The translations under genes and the position numbers were made by a program. From assembly GCA_902477075.1 (NCBI GenBank), contig CABSFU010000002.1, positions 62,001 to 126,000 of the forward strand: a stretch of 64,000 nucleotides of DNA, given 5' to 3'. A model generated the notes under the pieces. It did no database searches and was not told where the DNA came from. It worked only from the letters and a program-made list of their open reading frames with translations. Source of the DNA: UMGS1498 sp900552335 (GTDB lineage Bacteria > Bacillota_I > Bacilli_A > RF39 > UBA660). Positions 33,048 to 42,383 of the stretch are shown here, one piece after another; the first letter of the stretch is position 1; every line of letters starts with the position of its first letter.

Positions 33048-33740
33048 GTGAATCACAAAAAAATAAAACCTCTTGTAATTTTAACTATAATGGTACTAAT
33101 TTTAGTTGGTATTGGCACTATCTTTTATGCAAGAGAAAGTTCAAAAGAAAATTTAAAATCAGATGAAAAAGAAATATCTGAAATAAAAGAAGATAAAGAT
33201 GATAAAGAGGATATTGTTGATACTGAAAATAGTATTAATGATTCTTCAAATACAGAAAATGATTTAGATAAGAATAATGAGACTAATGAGGTTATAAATG
33301 ATACGAAAAAAGAAGTATCAAATAGTAATACAAGTAATAGTAGTTATAATTCATCTAATTCTAATACTTCTACATCTAATAGTAGTACAAATCAATCAAA
33401 TACTACTTCTCAAGAACCAATAGAAGAAGCAAAAGAACAACCCCAAACTTCTAATGATGCAAACAGTAATGTTTCATCTAATAATGATTCAAAAGAAGTA
33501 GATACTAATAGCTTTTTTTACTCAATTCATCAGGGTACAATAGATACCAAAACTATGTCCGGTTGTTTAGGGGGAGGAGAAGAAATAGCTTTTATTGATA
33601 CAGTTGATATTAATTATTATAGATGTTATGAGGTAACAGCTAAAGATGGATCAATACTAGGCTACTATTTAAATATTTTCTGTAATTCAGGTAATTGTAG
33701 TAGATATAAATCACAAATTGATTGGTCTAAATACAATTAA
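33048..33740 (+). CDS. Membrane-anchored Ser/Asn-rich extracellular protein
   Basis: This is a 230-residue protein with a GTG start behind GAGGAGGG. A TM anchor (about 8-27) is followed by an acidic then S/N/T-rich low-complexity stalk (30-150) and a C-terminal globular part (about 155-230) with four Cys (SGCLGG, YRCYE, FCNSGNC) that could form disulfides. The function is unknown. It likely reaches through the wall and is part of the element's surface set together with the following adhesin gene. Confidence 0.7.
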   Translation: MNHKKIKPLVILTIMVLILVGIGTIFYARESSKENLKSDEKEISEIKEDKDDKEDIVDTENSINDSSNTENDLDKNNETNEVINDTKKEVSNSNTSNSSYNSSNSNTSTSNSSTNQSNTTSQEPIEEAKEQPQTSNDANSNVSSNNDSKEVDTNSFFYSIHQGTIDTKTMSGCLGGGEEIAFIDTVDINYYRCYEVTAKDGSILGYYLNIFCNSGNCSRYKSQIDWSKYN

Positions 33741-33748
33741 AATTTTTA

Positions 33749-33771
33749 AGCACCTTAACTGGTGTTTTTTT
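33749..33771 (+). terminator. Intrinsic terminator after the 33048 gene
   Basis: GCACC/GGTGT (33750-33754, 33761-33765) with loop TTAACT and a run of T's. Confidence 0.75.
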
Positions 33772-33799
33772 ATGTGAAAATTTAAGGGGGAATTAAAAG

Positions 33800-36523
33800 T
33801 TGAAAGTTAATTTAAAGAAATGTTTATTTGTAATGGCTTTGATGATTGGAGCTTTCATCGGAGTGCAAAATGTTAGTGCTGCAACTTTAAATATGACTGA
33901 TTCAGGTTATTTCTATGATCGAGCTAAAGGTGATGGAAGTGATCGACACTCATGGAATTGGAGACTATATGATATTGATGGTAATGTGGCTTATTGTATA
34001 GAACCAAATGTAACAGAAGGAACTTATTATTCACAGGGAACTTGGTCTGATACTGGGTTATCTGATGCAATTAAAGAAAGAGTTCTATTAACTGCATATT
34101 ATGGTTACTCATATCCCAATCATCAAACAATAAAATATAGGGCAGCAACACAAGGTATAATCTGGGATACTATTATAGGAAGTGGCTCACATACAACTTT
34201 TTCAACCGCTAGATGGAGTGCTGGAACTGCATTAGATATATCAGCAGAACAAGCAGAAATTGAAAGATTAATTGCAAATCATTATGTAAAACCAAGTTTT
34301 AATGGTGCAACTTATGATTTACAAGTTGGACAATCAATTACTTTGCATGATGATAATGAAGTTCTTAGTAATTATAATGTAAGTGTAAGTGGTGCAAATT
34401 ACTCTATAAATGGTAATGATCTAACATTAACACCAACCACAAATGGAAATGTTACAATTATATTAAAAAAGAATATGCCTTACGATGATAATTATAAAAT
34501 ATTTTATGGTAATGGAGTTCAAAACATGTTAGTTCCGGGAACTGTAGATCCGATTGTGGCAAGTGTAAAAATCAATTCTTATTATGGAAGTGTAGAAATA
34601 AATAAAATGGATTCACAAACAGAAATAGCACAGGGACAAGCTACATTAAAAGGAGCTGTCTATGGTGTTTTTAAAAATGACGGTACACTTTTAACAAAAA
34701 TAACTACTGATGAAAATGGATATGGTAAAAGTGATGCTGTATTAAGTTATGATTCATATTACATTCAAGAAATATCTCCAAGTAAAGGATATTATTTAGA
34801 TGAAACTAGATATGTTTTTGAAAGCAAAGGACAAGCTGTTGTAAAAAAAGATGTTTATGAAAACGTTATAAAAAATTACATTAGCATTTTAAAACAATAT
34901 GATTTTGTGGATGGGAATACCACATTTTTAAATGCTGAAAAAGGTATTATTTTTGAAATTTTTTATCCATCTGGAGAAAAGTGGGGCGAAGTAGAAACCG
35001 ACAAGAATGGGTATGCTACTATTGAAATTCCATACGGGATTTGGAAATTTCATCAAGTAAATACTACTACTGGTTTTGAAAAAATATATGATTTCTTTAT
35101 TACTATTGATGAAAATAGTGAAAAAGAACAATATTATAATATTTTAAATAATAAAATAAGTGCTTATTTACAAGTATTTAAAATTGATTCAGAAACAAAA
35201 GAAACAATTGCTTTAGCTGATACTACTTTTAAAATATTGAATACTGATACAAATCAATATGTCAGTCAGTATGTTGGTGGAAAGATATATGATACTTTTA
35301 AAACTGATGAAAATGGTAAGTTTATCACTTATCTAAAGTTAGAAGCTGGCAATTATAAATTAATAGAAATTAAAAGTCCAAATAATTATTTATTAAATAG
35401 TGAAGGAATGACTTTTACAATTGGAAATGATACTCATTATAGTTTTACAACTTATGGTGCTTTTATAACTTTATATTTTGAAAATCAAGTTATTAAAGGA
35501 AAAATTGAAGTTAATAAAACTGGTGAAGTTCCTGTAATTGAAAATGGAACATATACTTACGACAAAAAACCATTAGAAGGTGTAGTATTTGAAATATATG
35601 CAAATGAAGATATTTTATCTTCAGATGGCAATCACTTATATTATAGTAAAGGTGAACTTGTTGATACCATAATTTCAAATAGTAATGGGTATGCAATAAG
35701 CAAAGAATTATATCTAGGAAATTATTATTTAGTAGAGGTAAAAACTTTAGATAATATGGTGCTAAATACTGAAAAATATTATTTCACATTATCAGAAATT
35801 GATGATAAAACTAATATTGTTTATGAAAGCTATAGTGCTTTAAATCTATACAAAAAAGGTGAATTAGAATTTAGTAAAACGGATCTTACAACAGGTCAGG
35901 GAGTAGCTGATACTAAAGTAGAAATATTCTATATTAATGAAGATACTAATGAAAGAGAACTTGTCTTTACTGGTGTTACAGATGAGGAAGGTAATATAAA
36001 AATTACAGATTTATTTGTAGGAAAATTTGTAATTATTGAAACAGAAGCAGCAACAGGTTATAGATTAAGTGATGAGGAAATTTATTTTGAAATAAAAGAA
36101 AATGGTGAAATAGTTAAAGCCAGTATGACTAATGAAAAAATTACATCTGTAGTAGGAATTCACAAAGTTGATGAAAATGGTAATCCAATAAAGGGAGTTA
36201 CAATTGGAGTATATGATTTATCTGGAAATCTTATTTACTCTGATGTTTCAAATGAAAATGGGGATATTGAGTTTACTTTAGAATATGGTTCTTATTATTT
36301 TCAAGAAATTGCTACATTGGATGAATTTGAATTATCAAGTGAAAAAGTATATTTTGATGTAACAGAAGATGGGGCATATATTCAAAAAACATTAGTAAAT
36401 GAATTAAAAGAAATTGAAGTTCCAAATACATCATCAAATACCTATATTGATATTATTGCTGGCGCTATTGTTCTTTTGGGTGCTAGTTTAATTATTATTT
36501 CAAGCAAAAGAAAGAAAAAATAA
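33800..36523 (+). CDS. Sortase-anchored adhesin: thioester domain plus Cna-B/SpaA repeats
   Basis: This 907-residue protein starts at TTG 33800 (GGGGG upstream). A signal peptide ends near VSA (about 27). Residues about 30-180 are a thioester domain: the Cys in AYCIEP and the Gln in ATQGIIW can form an internal Cys-Gln thioester that bonds covalently to host or cell surfaces. About six Cna-B/SpaA-like beta domains follow, with repeated Asp/Lys motifs such as FKTDENGKF and YYFQEI. The C-terminus has VPNTS, a hydrophobic span and RKKK, which is a sortase signal of the non-LPxTG type. The sortase at 63327 may anchor it. Likely role: attachment during mating or colonisation. Confidence 0.9.
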   Translation: MKVNLKKCLFVMALMIGAFIGVQNVSAATLNMTDSGYFYDRAKGDGSDRHSWNWRLYDIDGNVAYCIEPNVTEGTYYSQGTWSDTGLSDAIKERVLLTAYYGYSYPNHQTIKYRAATQGIIWDTIIGSGSHTTFSTARWSAGTALDISAEQAEIERLIANHYVKPSFNGATYDLQVGQSITLHDDNEVLSNYNVSVSGANYSINGNDLTLTPTTNGNVTIILKKNMPYDDNYKIFYGNGVQNMLVPGTVDPIVASVKINSYYGSVEINKMDSQTEIAQGQATLKGAVYGVFKNDGTLLTKITTDENGYGKSDAVLSYDSYYIQEISPSKGYYLDETRYVFESKGQAVVKKDVYENVIKNYISILKQYDFVDGNTTFLNAEKGIIFEIFYPSGEKWGEVETDKNGYATIEIPYGIWKFHQVNTTTGFEKIYDFFITIDENSEKEQYYNILNNKISAYLQVFKIDSETKETIALADTTFKILNTDTNQYVSQYVGGKIYDTFKTDENGKFITYLKLEAGNYKLIEIKSPNNYLLNSEGMTFTIGNDTHYSFTTYGAFITLYFENQVIKGKIEVNKTGEVPVIENGTYTYDKKPLEGVVFEIYANEDILSSDGNHLYYSKGELVDTIISNSNGYAISKELYLGNYYLVEVKTLDNMVLNTEKYYFTLSEIDDKTNIVYESYSALNLYKKGELEFSKTDLTTGQGVADTKVEIFYINEDTNERELVFTGVTDEEGNIKITDLFVGKFVIIETEAATGYRLSDEEIYFEIKENGEIVKASMTNEKITSVVGIHKVDENGNPIKGVTIGVYDLSGNLIYSDVSNENGDIEFTLEYGSYYFQEIATLDEFELSSEKVYFDVTEDGAYIQKTLVNELKEIEVPNTSSNTYIDIIAGAIVLLGASLIIISSKRKKK

Positions 36524-36527
36524 GTTT

Positions 36528-36551
36528 AGTTGCTTCACGAAGCAACTTTTT
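36528..36551 (+). terminator. Intrinsic terminator after the adhesin
   Basis: AGTTGCTT/AAGCAACT (36528-36535, 36540-36547) with loop CACG and a T tail. Confidence 0.88.
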
Positions 36552-36590
36552 AAATGAAAAAATATGCGATTAATTAGAAGGAGGAATATC

Positions 36591-37205
36591 GTGAAAAACA
36601 ATAAAAAGGAAAGAAAAAATAAAAAGAAATTATTGATTGTATCTGCTATTAGTCTTTTAACTGTATTAGGAGGAACATTGGCGTATTTTACTACAAGTAC
36701 AGATATAACAAATATATTTAAAACTGCGTTATATCAACATGAAATAGTAGAAAAATTTGAATCACCTAGTGATTGGACACCTGGAACTACAACAGAAAAG
36801 ACTATTAAGGTAACAAATACTGGTTCAATAAGTATGGCTGTAAGAGCAAGTTATAGTGAAAAATGGATAAATGCTGATGGAGAAGAAATTTCTCTTAAAG
36901 ATAGTAATAATAATACAGCAGCTATTATTAATTTTAATGATGGTTGGACAAAAGATTCAGATGGTTATTATTATTATGGCTCAAAAGATAATAAAACAAA
37001 AGTTATGACTAATGAAACAACAACTTCATTTATAAGTGGTGTTACATTTAATCAAAATATTAAAGCAGAATTAAAAGAAACAATCTCAAATGATGGAAAA
37101 ACTATAACTTACGAATCATCTGGTAAAGGTTATGATAATGCAAAATATATACTTACAGTTAAAATAGATACGATTCAATACGATCAAGCAAACAATGTGT
37201 GGTAA
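36591..37205 (+). CDS. TasA/BsaA-like SipW-dependent secreted protein
   Basis: This is a 204-residue protein from GTG 36591, which has AAGGAGGA upstream. A basic N-terminus and hydrophobic stretch are followed by GGTLAYFTTST, the usual cleavage context of SipW-dependent matrix proteins of the TasA/camelysin group. The mature part is beta-rich (TNIFKTALYQHE, VTNTGSISMAVRASYSEKW). Relatives form biofilm fibres or metalloprotease-like surface layers. The next gene encodes the matching signal peptidase. It is unusual as conjugative-element cargo. Confidence 0.82.
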   Translation: MKNNKKERKNKKKLLIVSAISLLTVLGGTLAYFTTSTDITNIFKTALYQHEIVEKFESPSDWTPGTTTEKTIKVTNTGSISMAVRASYSEKWINADGEEISLKDSNNNTAAIINFNDGWTKDSDGYYYYGSKDNKTKVMTNETTTSFISGVTFNQNIKAELKETISNDGKTITYESSGKGYDNAKYILTVKIDTIQYDQANNVW

Positions 37206-37236
37206 TATAACACACTAATTAGAATAGGAGAATAAT

Positions 37237-37734
37237 ATGTTGATGAAAATTAAGAACTTTATATTAAGAATTTTATATTTCTTAATAATTATTTATTTAT
37301 TGATTTTCGTTCCATCTATTTGGGGTTATAAACCATTAGTTGTTATGTCAGGAAGTATGGAACCAACATTACAAGTCGGGGGAATTCTTTATTATCATGA
37401 ATTAAATTTAGAAGATTTTGAAAATGGTGATATATTAGTTTATTCTACCAAAGAACATATAATTTCTCATAGATTAGTTGATAAAACAGGAGATGGATTT
37501 ATTACTAAAGGTGATAATAACAATACTGTTGATTCAAGTTTAGTAAATGATAATCAAGTTCTAGGAAAAGGAACTAATTGGAGTATTCCTTTTATTGGAT
37601 ACTATGCAGATTATATTTATAATCATAAGTATATCTTATTTATTTCTGTTGTGATTATCATTATAGATTTATGTTTAGATACATATAAAGCAAAGAAAGA
37701 AAAAGAAGGTGTTTTCAATGAAAAAATTGAATAA
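37237..37734 (+). CDS. sipW: Signal peptidase I, SipW (ER/archaeal) type
   Basis: This is a 165-residue membrane protease. TM1 is at about 7-26; the catalytic Ser is in MSGSMEPTL; and HIISHRLV supplies the His that replaces Lys in the ER/archaeal type. A second TM is near 135-155. It removes signal peptides from TasA-like proteins, fitting its place between two genes whose products have AYFTTST or AFYTTST cleavage regions. AGGAG precedes the start; its end overlaps the next gene. Confidence 0.9.
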   Translation: MLMKIKNFILRILYFLIIIYLLIFVPSIWGYKPLVVMSGSMEPTLQVGGILYYHELNLEDFENGDILVYSTKEHIISHRLVDKTGDGFITKGDNNNTVDSSLVNDNQVLGKGTNWSIPFIGYYADYIYNHKYILFISVVIIIIDLCLDTYKAKKEKEGVFNEKIE

Positions 37735-38983
37735 GTTTAGTAAAATATTTATTTTTATCTTAGCAATTTTCTGTACTTTAAATGCTACACTTGCTTTCTA
37801 TACAACAAGCACCAGTAACGTAAGTACATTTAATACAAAAAAATATACATTTATATTAAATGCTTCCGGTGGTATTTATGAGAGTTCTAATGTTTCAATA
37901 GTAGATGGAAAAACGACATTACCAACACCAACAAAGAAAGGATACAACTTTCTTGGGTATAGTAATTCTTTAAACGGAAATATAGATTATTCAATTAATA
38001 TTGATAATGTATTGGATATTAATAATAAAGAAATATATGCAAATTGGGGAATAGTAAATTATAGCATTACTTATAATTTAAATGGCGGATCCATAAGTAA
38101 TCATAAAACTAATTATACTGTTGAAGATACATTTACGTTACCAACACCAACAAAAACTGGTAATAGTTTTATTGGATGGTCAGGTAGTAATGGAAACACT
38201 CCACAAATAAATGTAACAATTCCAAAAGGAACAACTGAAAATTTAAATTATAGTGCTAATTGGAGTGTCAATAGTTATTTAGTAGATATAAATCCAGTTA
38301 TTGATGGAACAACATATTATTCAGGATTAGATGGATATACATTCGATGTTTGGGTAAATGGTGTTCAAGTTGCAGATAATGTTATTGATTGGTGTCAAAA
38401 TGTTTCTTATGGAAGCTCTATAAGAGTAAAAACAAATTCACATGATGGAATGAATACTAATTATGATACAACTATAACAGTTGGTGTTGATGGTGCCAAT
38501 ATAACGCCAATTTGGTATAAAAACTATTATACAGCAAGTTATTATGTAAATGGTAATTTATATACAACTAGTTCAGTTGGTTATGGTGATTCACTTCCAA
38601 ATCATACATATTCATTAAATCCATGGGAAGTTTGGGATGGATGGTCAAATTTACCTTCATCTATGCCAAGTAATAATATTAGAATTGATGGATACTACCA
38701 CGAAGCAAATTGTTATGTTTGGGCAGGTCATCCAAAAGCTCAAAATGGTTATGCAATAATGACACAAGTAGTAAAAGCAGCTAAAAATGATTTTACAGGT
38801 GTAGTTGGTCCTTATGAAAGTACATCAATAAATGGAACAGCATTATGGACAATGAATACTGATTCATTATTAAAATATTCACAAGTAATATCTAGACTTG
38901 GTACTTCTATGAATAGATATGTTTGGTGGAGTTATGCTGAAATTCATTGTGATAATGGATATGCAACAGCGTATTATAAATAA
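37718..38983 (+). CDS. Secreted protein with InlB-type (Flg_new) repeats, SipW-linked
   Basis: This is a 421-residue protein from ATG 37718 (GAAGGTG upstream). The signal region ends LNATLAFYTTST, like the TasA-type neighbour, so SipW is its likely processing enzyme. Two InlB B-repeat modules follow (PTPTKKGYNFLGYSN ... ANWG; PTPTKTGNSFIGWSG ... ANWS), then a C-terminal domain rich in W, Y and N with Cys at WCQN, NCYVW and IHCDNG. No wall-anchor motif is visible. It is probably a surface or matrix-associated protein. Confidence 0.82.
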   Translation: MKKLNKFSKIFIFILAIFCTLNATLAFYTTSTSNVSTFNTKKYTFILNASGGIYESSNVSIVDGKTTLPTPTKKGYNFLGYSNSLNGNIDYSINIDNVLDINNKEIYANWGIVNYSITYNLNGGSISNHKTNYTVEDTFTLPTPTKTGNSFIGWSGSNGNTPQINVTIPKGTTENLNYSANWSVNSYLVDINPVIDGTTYYSGLDGYTFDVWVNGVQVADNVIDWCQNVSYGSSIRVKTNSHDGMNTNYDTTITVGVDGANITPIWYKNYYTASYYVNGNLYTTSSVGYGDSLPNHTYSLNPWEVWDGWSNLPSSMPSNNIRIDGYYHEANCYVWAGHPKAQNGYAIMTQVVKAAKNDFTGVVGPYESTSINGTALWTMNTDSLLKYSQVISRLGTSMNRYVWWSYAEIHCDNGYATAYYK

Positions 38984-39060
38984 AATAAAGGAAAGACAAA
39001 AAGGGGTTTGGGCTTTTATATAGATTGTTATTACTATAAATAAAGAAGGGGGAATGAAAT

Positions 39061-39438
39061 ATGAGTAGTATTAATAAATTTTGTGTTATGGGGAGATTAG
39101 TTAGAGATCCAGAATTAAAAGAATTAGAGAATGGAAATAAAGTAGCTAATATTACTTTAGCAGTAGATAGAGACTATAAAGATAAAGATGGAAATAAGAT
39201 TACTGATTTCTTTAATTATGCTTTATGGAATAAAAATGCAGAAAGAATTTGTGAATTTAGCAAAAGTGGTGCAATTGTACATTTAGAAGGTTCTTTTAGA
39301 GATAAAACAATTGAATTGGAAGAAGGAAAAACCATCCATACTTTTGAACCTGTAGTTGATGAATATAGACACATTGCTAATGCTAAAAACAAAGATTCTG
39401 AAGTTGTAAATAATAACGAAACTGAGATGATTAAATAA
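39061..39438 (+). CDS. ssb: Single-stranded DNA-binding protein
   Basis: This is a 125-residue OB-fold protein: KFCVMGRLVRDPELKE, NGNKVANITLAVDRDYKDKDG, DFFNYALWNKNAERICEF, GAIVHLEGSFRDK. It is shorter than chromosomal SSBs and lacks the acidic DDDIPF-type tail that recruits repair proteins; it ends in NETEMIK. GGGGG precedes the start. It would coat transferred single-stranded DNA. It heads the secretion-system gene block. Confidence 0.93.
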   Translation: MSSINKFCVMGRLVRDPELKELENGNKVANITLAVDRDYKDKDGNKITDFFNYALWNKNAERICEFSKSGAIVHLEGSFRDKTIELEEGKTIHTFEPVVDEYRHIANAKNKDSEVVNNNETEMIK

Positions 39439-39439
39439 T

Positions 39440-40027
39440 ATGGTTGATATAAATAAAATATATAGTTTAGAAGAATTATTAAGTTTATTTGACATGTATA
39501 ATTTAGAATTTAAATTTTATGGTAATAACAAAAATGGAAAACTAGATGTTTATATGAAAACAGATGTTGATAAGACATCTGTTTTCTCATCTATTGATTC
39601 TAACATGACAAAAAATGATTATATAAATCTTAGTGAAGAAGAAGCTAAGAAGATTAAATTTAAATTTGATAGGGAGGTATATGATGTGGATTTAGATATA
39701 GTTGCTGTTGTTTTAAAAACAAGTGATGTAAATATACCATCTACAAAATATTCTTTAGAAACTTTAGATAGACTTACTAAAGAACAGGATCAAGAAGATA
39801 GAGAACTTAAAGATGAAGAACAAGATGGTATTTGTTATTTTATAGTAGATCATAATACTGGATGTAATCTTTATGATGGTGTTTATACATTTGATAAAAA
39901 CAATAAAGGATTAATTGAAGATTTAAAGGATAAATACGAAAAAGAGACTAATAAATTGTTAAGAGATAATTTAAAATTAATTTTGGATTATTATGAAGAG
40001 TTAAAAGATAAAGAAATAATTAAATAA
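39440..40027 (+). CDS. Hypothetical acidic protein after ssb
   Basis: This is a 195-residue acidic protein, not recognised. It starts one base after the ssb stop, so it is translationally coupled. It alternates short beta-like stretches (KFYGNNKNGKLDVYMKT; LDIVAVVLKTSDV) with a charged helix. It could be a replication or SSB-associated accessory of the element. Confidence 0.65.
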   Translation: MVDINKIYSLEELLSLFDMYNLEFKFYGNNKNGKLDVYMKTDVDKTSVFSSIDSNMTKNDYINLSEEEAKKIKFKFDREVYDVDLDIVAVVLKTSDVNIPSTKYSLETLDRLTKEQDQEDRELKDEEQDGICYFIVDHNTGCNLYDGVYTFDKNNKGLIEDLKDKYEKETNKLLRDNLKLILDYYEELKDKEIIK

Positions 40028-40055
40028 TAATTATTAGAAAAAAGGGGGAATTATA

Positions 40056-40415
40056 TTGAAGGAAAAACTAAAAAAAGTAACAGATAAAATAAATTTAACT
40101 ATGATTGGTATATTTACTTTTGCACTTAGTATTATAGGTAATATTCAATCTGTTTATGCAGTTGATAAAATTGAAGGAGGAAATATCACAATAGATTCGT
40201 TAGGGACAATAATTAAAGGCCTAGCAACTAAAATTCAAGTATTTGGTATTGTAGTTTCTTTTATTGCTCTAGTAGTTTTTGTTATTCAATTTATTATTGG
40301 AGATGATGAAACTAAGCAAAGAAGGAAAAAAACTATTCTTTATACTTTAGGTGGTGTAGCTCTTCTTATTTTAATTCCTAGTATCATTAACTTTGTAATT
40401 GATACATTGAAATAG
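40056..40415 (+). CDS. VirB2/TrbC-like pilin-type membrane protein
   Basis: This 119-residue protein starts at TTG 40056 behind GGGGG. A signal peptide ends near VYA (about 34). Two TMs follow (about 62-83 and 93-115), separated by a short charged loop GDDETKQRRKK. This is the size and layout of VirB2/TrbC-like subunits in Gram-positive type IV secretion systems. The gene sits directly before the VirB6/TrbL-like gene. Confidence 0.75.
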   Translation: MKEKLKKVTDKINLTMIGIFTFALSIIGNIQSVYAVDKIEGGNITIDSLGTIIKGLATKIQVFGIVVSFIALVVFVIQFIIGDDETKQRRKKTILYTLGGVALLILIPSIINFVIDTLK

Positions 40416-40423
40416 GAGTTATT

Positions 40424-42088
40424 ATGATTTATACGTTAAGTATTGCTAGTGATATTAAATATAGTGTACTTGATATATTAAGAGGTTTAGGAATGGGAAT
40501 TGTTAACATTATATTTAAAACAATAGATGTTTTATATGATGTAGCCCATAGTATAAATAGTTTAAATTTTATACAAATGTTGGAAAATGTTGATAATTCT
40601 CCATTTACTAAAATATTCAATGCTTTTTTTATATTAGCATTTGCACTTTTATTTTTATTTGCGGTTTGGAAATTAACTTTTAGAATATTAGATGCAGATA
40701 ATAATGAACAACCATTATTTGAACTTGTAAAAGAAATAGTAAAATGTGGATTCTTAATATTCTCAGTATATTTGATATTTAATACAACTATTAATTTAGG
40801 AATAAATTTATCAAATGCTATTTATAATAATTTTAATGCGAATAATTCTACAATAGGAGATAAGATGAAAACATCTTATTTATCTATTAATGAAGCATGC
40901 TATAAAGTTGCTGGTGGAGATTCTGTTGATGCTAAAAATGTAAAAGGGTTAAAAGAAAAATTGAGTGGATACTCTAATACAAATTCTGCCACAACAATGA
41001 GTGATTTTGAAAAGTTAATAAGGAATGACACAATTACTGCAAGTGATGTCTCGGATAGTGGAGCATTTTCTTTTAGATGTGGGATTTATAAACCTGGAAT
41101 TTGGAATGATAGTGAAGATTATGCTTTTAATTATAATTTCTTATTTGGAATAGTAATTGGAGCTGTGTTTTTGTTTGCTGTTGGTTTTTCAGTTTTAATG
41201 CTTGGTAGAAGGCAATTAGAACTCGCCTTTTTAATGGTTATATCTCCGCTTGTTATAGCAACTAGCATAGGAAGAAAAGAACAAAGATCGGCATTATATC
41301 AACAATTAGCTTCTTTAATATTACAGGCAGCGGCAATAATGTTACTTATTGGACTTACTTCAATAATGTTTAATGCAATTCAAAATAGTGCTGATATTAA
41401 CAAATTAAATTATTTTACTAAAGTTGTAGCTCAATCAGTTTTGTATTTAGGTTGCGCTATGATGCTAATGACTGGTTGTACTTCTTTAAATAGATTTATT
41501 GGTGAAAATGTTTCAGCTAATAGCGGTCGCGATATGATGTTAGCAATGCGTGGATTAGGTGGTGGAATTGCTACTGCTGTTGGAGTTGGAATTGGTGCAG
41601 TTGGAGCAACTGCTGGAATTGCTAAAGGTTCTGTTAAAGCTGGAAAAGGATTAGGTCAACTTGCAAAAGGTGGAGTTCAAACTGCTAAAGGAATGTATCA
41701 TGGAATTGCTAGTGTTAATCCAAAAATGAATTCAGGAATTTCTAAGAGAATGAATGATAAAGTTGGCAAAGGTTTAGGTCAAATGATGAAAGGATCTGAT
41801 TTACAACAAAGTAGTAATCCTATAGCTCGAGCTTATGGAAGAATGCTAGAATCTCGAGGTGAAGGAAATATAAAGGATGCTGCTAGTAAATGGGATTTTT
41901 CAAACGATAAATATAATGTTGATTATGTTAGAGGAGGAGTTTCTCTTGCTCAACAAGGAATTAATAATATTAAAGAAGGCTTTGGTGGAGCATTTAATGG
42001 TATCAAAAATATAGGAAATCCACATAGCAATAGGTATCATTCAAGACCTAAAATTAGTGATTATGGAAATGAATCAGATAGAATTTAA
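40424..42088 (+). CDS. VirB6/TrbL-like polytopic channel protein
   Basis: This 554-residue protein has about six to seven TMs between residues 15 and 360 (for example AFFILAFALLFLFAVWKL, FGIVIGAVFLFAVGFSVLML, VLYLGCAMMLMTGCTSL), then a soluble Gly/Lys-rich C-terminal tail. Motif RRQLELAFLMVISPLVIAT is typical of TrbL/VirB6-like subunits in Gram-positive elements. It forms part of the inner-membrane channel of the mating apparatus. AGGAG precedes the start. Confidence 0.85.
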   Translation: MIYTLSIASDIKYSVLDILRGLGMGIVNIIFKTIDVLYDVAHSINSLNFIQMLENVDNSPFTKIFNAFFILAFALLFLFAVWKLTFRILDADNNEQPLFELVKEIVKCGFLIFSVYLIFNTTINLGINLSNAIYNNFNANNSTIGDKMKTSYLSINEACYKVAGGDSVDAKNVKGLKEKLSGYSNTNSATTMSDFEKLIRNDTITASDVSDSGAFSFRCGIYKPGIWNDSEDYAFNYNFLFGIVIGAVFLFAVGFSVLMLGRRQLELAFLMVISPLVIATSIGRKEQRSALYQQLASLILQAAAIMLLIGLTSIMFNAIQNSADINKLNYFTKVVAQSVLYLGCAMMLMTGCTSLNRFIGENVSANSGRDMMLAMRGLGGGIATAVGVGIGAVGATAGIAKGSVKAGKGLGQLAKGGVQTAKGMYHGIASVNPKMNSGISKRMNDKVGKGLGQMMKGSDLQQSSNPIARAYGRMLESRGEGNIKDAASKWDFSNDKYNVDYVRGGVSLAQQGINNIKEGFGGAFNGIKNIGNPHSNRYHSRPKISDYGNESDRI

Positions 42089-42105
42089 AGAAAGGACAAG
42101 ATAAT

Positions 42106-42369
42106 ATGTATATTACTTTAAAGAGTATTAAAAGAAACTTGGGTTTATTTAATTTAGAGTTTGAAGACTTGATTATAGGTGGAATATTTATATTAATTTT
42201 TACAATTCTATTTTTACTTAAAATATATACTTTATCTATTTTTGTTATATCTTTAGGTATATTGTCATTAGTTCCTATGGAATTTTCAAAATGTAATAGA
42301 ATGTATAAGTTATTTATTTTATTTGTTAAATATTTATTTAAAAATAAAAATTATTACTATTATAAATAA
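42106..42369 (+). CDS. PrgI/TcpE-like small membrane protein
   Basis: This 87-residue protein has two TMs (about 23-42 and 45-63) and a basic C-terminus. Its position directly before VirB4 and its size match PrgI-family subunits, which partner the VirB4 ATPase in Gram-positive secretion systems. Confidence 0.75.
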   Translation: MYITLKSIKRNLGLFNLEFEDLIIGGIFILIFTILFLLKIYTLSIFVISLGILSLVPMEFSKCNRMYKLFILFVKYLFKNKNYYYYK

Positions 42370-42383
42370 AGGGGGGTATATTT

